Below are positions 16,112 through 19,296 of a DNA stretch of 19,296 bases, piece after piece. Source of the DNA: Betaproteobacteria bacterium (GTDB taxonomy: Bacteria > Pseudomonadota > Gammaproteobacteria > Burkholderiales > Casimicrobiaceae); assembly GCA_016717855.1 (NCBI GenBank), contig JADKEV010000068.1, positions 1 through 19,296 of the forward strand, read 5' to 3'. How positions within the stretch are numbered: position 1 is the first letter of the stretch; each line of letters starts with the position of its first letter. The position numbers were made by a program, and so were the translations under genes. Below the pieces are notes generated by a model, which worked only from the letters and a program-made list of their open reading frames with translations, did no database searches and was not told the origin of the DNA.

Positions 16112-16139
16112 CCAATTATCGGTCGATAGACTATATTGG
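16112..16139. promoter_or_regulatory. Candidate operator with overlapping divergent promoters
   Basis: The 174-base gap between the cupin and Bug genes has an AT-rich island in a GC-rich setting. TATCGGTCGATA (16117-16128) is a palindrome with 5-base arms around GT, and it lies between CCAAT (16112-16116) and ATTGG (16135-16139). TATATT (16132-16137) matches the -10 consensus at five of six positions on the plus strand. On the minus strand TATAGT (16130-16135) and GATAAT (16115-16120) also match at five of six. A dimeric regulator, for example GntR or LysR type, could control both directions. The regulator is not identified. Confidence 0.45.
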
Positions 16140-16201
16140 CGCAACACGAGCTTGTCATGTGCTTCAATGCGTATCGTCATGCCACCCAAGGAGACAGAAT
16201 C

Positions 16202-17179
16202 ATGATTCGAAGCCGTTGGACGTCGTTCGCGTTGTGCTGCGCCGCGCTTGGCGTCCTGGCATCCGCCCGTCGTCGCGCAGAGCTGGCCGACCAAGCCGGT
16301 CAAGTTCATATCGCCATTTCCGCCGGGCGGCTCGGTCGATCCGCTCGCGCGCCTGCTGGCGGTAAAGCTGTCCGAGTCGCTGGGCCAGCCATTCGTCGTC
16401 GAGAACAAGGCCGGTGCATCGGGCTCGATCGGCACCGCATTCGTGGCCAAGGCGCCGCCGGACGGCTATACGTTCGTATTCGTGTTCGACACGCACGCGG
16501 TCAATCCGACGCTGATTCCGAACATGCCGTTCGACACCGCGAAGGACCTGGCGCCGGTGATGCTGATCGGTACCGCGCCCATGGCGATCGCCACCCATCC
16601 CGCCAAGCCCTACAAGAACTTCGCCGATGTGATCAGCGCGGCGAAGGCGAAGCCGGATACGGTCAGTTACGGTTCCATCGGCAGCGGCAGCCTCCGGTCG
16701 CTCACGCTGACGCTGGTGCAGCAGGCGGCGGTTTCAAGATCGTGCACATTCCGTGCAAGGGCGGCGGGCCCATGGTCACGGACGCCCTCGGCGGCCAGGT
16801 GGAATTGGCCATCGGCTCGGTCGCCGTGCTCTCGCCGCACGTGAAGGGCGGCAAGTTGCGCGCCGTTGCGGTCACCGGCGACAAGCGATCCGGTGCGATG
16901 CCCGATGTGCCGACACTTGCCGAGCAGGGCTTTCCGGGTTTTCGGCGCTCGCCTGGTGGGGGGCGTCTTCGCGCCGGCCGGCACGCCCAAACCCATCATC
17001 GACAAGCTCAATGCCGAGCTCGCCAAGGCGATCAGCCTGCCGGACGTGAAGAAGCACCTGTCCGAGCAGCTCGGGATGGACCTGGTGGTCAGCAGCCCCG
17101 AAGCGTTGCAGACGTGGACGGTGGGCGGATCGCGCGGTGGGGCAAGGTGATCAAGGAAAACGGGATTCGCGCCGACTGA
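16202..17179 (+). pseudogene. Bug/TctC-family solute-binding protein of the tripartite tricarboxylate transporter type, frameshifted
   Basis: Bug proteins are periplasmic binding proteins that catch carboxylates and similar small molecules. The ATG at 16202 follows AAGGAG (16188-16193) and opens a signal peptide (MIRSRWTSFALCCAALGVLA). The mature part PVVAQSWPTKPVKF, FPPGGSVDPLARLL, ENKAGASGSIGTAFVAK and PPDGYTF is diagnostic. Later frames add FKIVHIPCKGGGPMVTDALG, GGQVELAIGS, VPTLAEQGFPGF, VFAPAGTPKPIIDKLNAEL and WGKVIKENGIRAD, ending at 17179. Single or double base changes near 16270, 16725, 16940, 16955 and 17125 break the frame; each is small and often in a G-, T- or C-run. Repaired length is about 325 residues, normal for the family. 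No tctA or tctB membrane genes are in the window, which is common for orphan Bug genes. Confidence 0.82.
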
Positions 17180-18407
17180 AGCGCGGAGTGCAGGAGCAAG
17201 CGCGGCGACGAGCAGGGCCGTCGCGACCCGAACGTGATCCGCATGCCGGCGGCAACAGCCTCCGGGCGCGCCGTCGTGATGTCGGTCGCCGCCGATGCAA
17301 ACGCAAACACCGCGCCCATGACGGCGGCGCCGGTGATCAGCCCGAGATTGCGCGACAGGTTGAGCAGCCCGGCGATGAGGCCCCTCTGGTCGGGGAGTGC
17401 ATCCCTCATGATCGCGGTGTTGTTGGACGCCTGGAACAACGCATAGCCGGCGGTGATGACGACCAGCGGAGCGATGTAGCCGGCGATGCCAGCGTCGCCG
17501 GCAAGGGACAGCAGCAGGGCACCGGCCGCCATCCCAACGAGCCCGACGACGGTCACGCGCCGGGCACCAAACCGGTCCACGATGCGGCCCGCCGGCACGC
17601 CGGTCACCGCCGCGACGAGCGGGCCGACCGACAGGACGAGTCCGACCAGGGCCGCGTCCAGCCCGAGCGCCCGCGAAGATAGAACGGCCCCACCACCAGC
17701 GTCGCCATCATCACCGTCGACACCAGCGCACTCATCGCCAGGCTCGCGCTCAGCACGGGACCGCGGAACATCGCCAACCGGATCAGCGGCGATGCCGCTC
17801 TCCTCTCGGCCAGCACGAAGAGGCCGACGCCAACGACGGCGGCCACCAGCAGGGCCACGTTGAGGCACCGAAGCGGCCGCGCCCGATGGTCATGGCCAGG
17901 GCGTACGCCGCGAGCGTGAGCGCCAGCAGCAGCGTGCCCACCAGGTCGAATGCGGCGCGACTAGTCCCGGCGCCGCGCGGTCAACGGGCAGGTAGCGCTG
18001 CGCGAGAACCAGAAGCTCAGGATGCCCAGCGGCACGTTGACGAGGAAGATCGCGCGCCAGCCGAATCCGGCGATCAGCACGCCGCCGAGCGACGGACCGA
18101 GCGCGGTGCCGATCGCGGACATCGTTCCGAGCAGCCCCATGGCGCTGCCGGTCCTGGCCTTCGGAACCGTCTCGCCGACCAGGGACATGGTGAGGGCCAT
18201 CATGATGGCCGCGCCGAGGCCCTGCGGCGCCCGGGCGGCGATCAGCAGCCAGAGCGTGGGCGCCAAGCCGCACAGGACCGACGCCACCGTGAACAGCGCG
18301 ATGCCGGCCAGCAGCAGCCGGCGCCGGCCGATCAGGTCGCCCAGCCGGCCGACGCTGACGATCAGCGTGGTAACGGCGAGCAGGTAGGCGAGGACGACCC
18401 ACTGCAC
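17180..18407 (-). pseudogene. MFS multidrug-type transporter (DHA2/EmrB-QacA family), 5'-truncated and frameshifted
   Basis: Reading the minus strand from 18407, VQWVVLAYLLAVTTLIVSVG is the normal second membrane segment of a DHA2 transporter. It is followed by motif A (GRLGDLIGRRR) and GLGAAIMMALTMSLVGE, then GWRAIFLVNVPLG. Other frames carry on with RLAMFRGPVLSASLAMSAL, GLVLSVGPLVAAVTGVPAG, RIVDRFGARRVTVVG and ALPDQRGLIAGLLNLSRNLG to MRITF near 17240. At least four frame changes are needed (near 17970, 17865, 17675 and 17235). The first membrane segment and its upstream residues are absent, because the LysR gene begins only a few bases beyond. The proton-driven export function is a family property; no substrate can be given. 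The 3' end overlaps the end of the convergent Bug gene and is approximate. Confidence 0.72.
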
Positions 18408-18410
18408 TTC

Positions 18411-19296
18411 GTGTCGAGACCCGACCTGAATCTGCTGTTCACGCTTGACGTGCTGCTCGCGGAAGGCAGCGTTGCGCGGGCGGCCCGACGGTTGCGGCTG
18501 AGCCCGTCGGCGATGAGCCGGTCACTCGCGCGACTGCGTGAGACGATGGGCGATCCACTGCTGGTCAGGGCCGGGCGCGGGCTCGTTCCCACGCCCCGCG
18601 CCATCGAACTGCGCGAGCTGGTCAGCCAGCTCGTGCAGGACGCCGAAGCGGTGCTCCGCCCGCCCGAGCAACTCGACCGCAAGCGGCTCATCCGGACGTT
18701 CACGCTGCGGACGAGCGAAGGTTTTGTCGAGAACTTCGGACCGGCGCTCATCGCCCGCGTCGGCAGGAGGCTCCTGGGGTGCGGCTGCGCTTCGTGCAGA
18801 AGCCGGACAGGGAGAGCACGTTGCTTCGCGACGGGACCGTGGATCTGGAGACCGGCGTCGTGGGGAAAACGATCGGTCCCGAAGTGCGGACGCAACCGTT
18901 GTTCCGGGACCGGTTCATCGGCGTCGTACGAGCCGGGCACGCGCTCGGCCGGGGAAAGATCACTCCCGCGCGATATGCGGCCGGCAGGCACATCGGCGTC
19001 TCGCAGCGGGGTCTCGATCACGGGGCCGATCGACGAAGCCCTGAAAGCGCCTGGGACTGGAGCGGGAGATCGCCACGATCGTCGGCGGTTTCTCGACCGC
19101 GCTGGCGCTGGCCCGGGCCTCCGATCTGATCGCCAGCGTTCCCGAACGACACACCGGCAACCTGCGCGCCGGAATGCATAGCTTTCCCTGCCGGTCCAGA
19201 CGCCGGAGATCACGGTCTCCCTGCTCTGGCACCCGCGGCTGGATGCCGATCCCGCGCATCGCTGGCTGCGCGGTCTGGTCTCTGATGTCTGCGCGG
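18411..19296 (+). pseudogene. LysR-family transcriptional regulator, frameshifted, running off the window
   Basis: The probable start is GTG at 18411 (SRPDLNLLFTLDVLLAEGSV). The winged HTH is clear: ARAARRLRLSPSAMSRSLAR, then GDPLLVRAGRGLVPTPRA. The effector-binding domain is split over frames: VRLRFVQKPD with DGTVDLETGVVGK near 18775-18870, GPIDEAL near 19022, EREIATIVGGFSTALALARA near 19060-19119, then PVQTPEITVSLLWHPRLDAD to the window end. Four single-base changes (near 18768, 19022, 19045 and 19190) explain all breaks, one of them a lost C in a C-run. LysR regulators of this type often control a divergent MFS exporter, which matches the neighbour. No promoter or ribosome site is visible, because the upstream DNA is the MFS gene itself. 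Confidence 0.78.

Noticed and set aside
1..19296. CRISPR array, tRNA, rRNA or riboswitch
   Set aside because: No regularly spaced repeats, no cloverleaf with conserved T-loop sequence and no recognisable rRNA or riboswitch core was seen by eye. A covariance-model search would be needed to exclude small RNAs.

Overview
The window is GC-rich DNA from a proteobacterium, most likely a betaproteobacterium (Burkholderiales-like). The clues are a Bug/TctC-type solute-binding protein, an M81 (MlrC) plus Dpp-type ABC transporter locus, a copy of the GGGGTCAGACCCC palindrome that recurs in betaproteobacterial genomes, and a paired REP-type palindrome. This placement is an inference; no rRNA or other marker gene is present. 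No tRNA, rRNA, CRISPR array or recognisable transposase was seen.

Layout. (1) Bases 1-2025 hold a heavily disrupted signalling block: receiver domains, a stand-alone response regulator, then a receiver joined to a class III adenylate/guanylate cyclase. Homology is clear, but the reading frame changes every few tens of bases in the first 1.4 kb. (2) Bases 2125-12655 form a long plus-strand catabolic and transport operon: solute-binding protein (three single-base frameshifts), a REP doublet, permeases dppB and dppC, ATPases dppD and dppF, two MlrC-family metallopeptidases and an amidase. (3) A minus-strand SelA-like PLP enzyme converges on the amidase and diverges from a VOC/glyoxalase-fold gene. 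(4) A HigBA-type toxin-antitoxin module follows, with a damaged toxin and a frameshifted antitoxin. (5) A minus-strand pair, cupin then RraA-like aldolase, is divergent from a frameshifted Bug solute-binding gene across a 174-base region with a good operator/promoter candidate. (6) The end holds a 5'-truncated, frameshifted MFS transporter (minus), joined almost directly to a frameshifted LysR regulator that runs off the window.

How the genes may work together. The ABC system would import a peptide or other amide. The two M81 enzymes and the amidase would hydrolyse amide bonds, and the PLP enzyme and the RraA-like aldolase could process amino-acid or oxo-acid products. This is a hypothesis from gene order and family chemistry; the substrate cannot be read from the sequence.

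Data quality matters here. Most broken genes are repaired by adding or removing one base, often in a homopolymer, while neighbouring genes are intact. This looks more like uncorrected sequencing error than natural decay, except perhaps in bases 1-1450 and at the MFS/LysR junction. I found no clearly new system. The items most worth a second look are the Dpp-MlrC-MlrC-amidase locus, the dispersed repeats inside and between its genes, and the divergent operator near 16112-16139.
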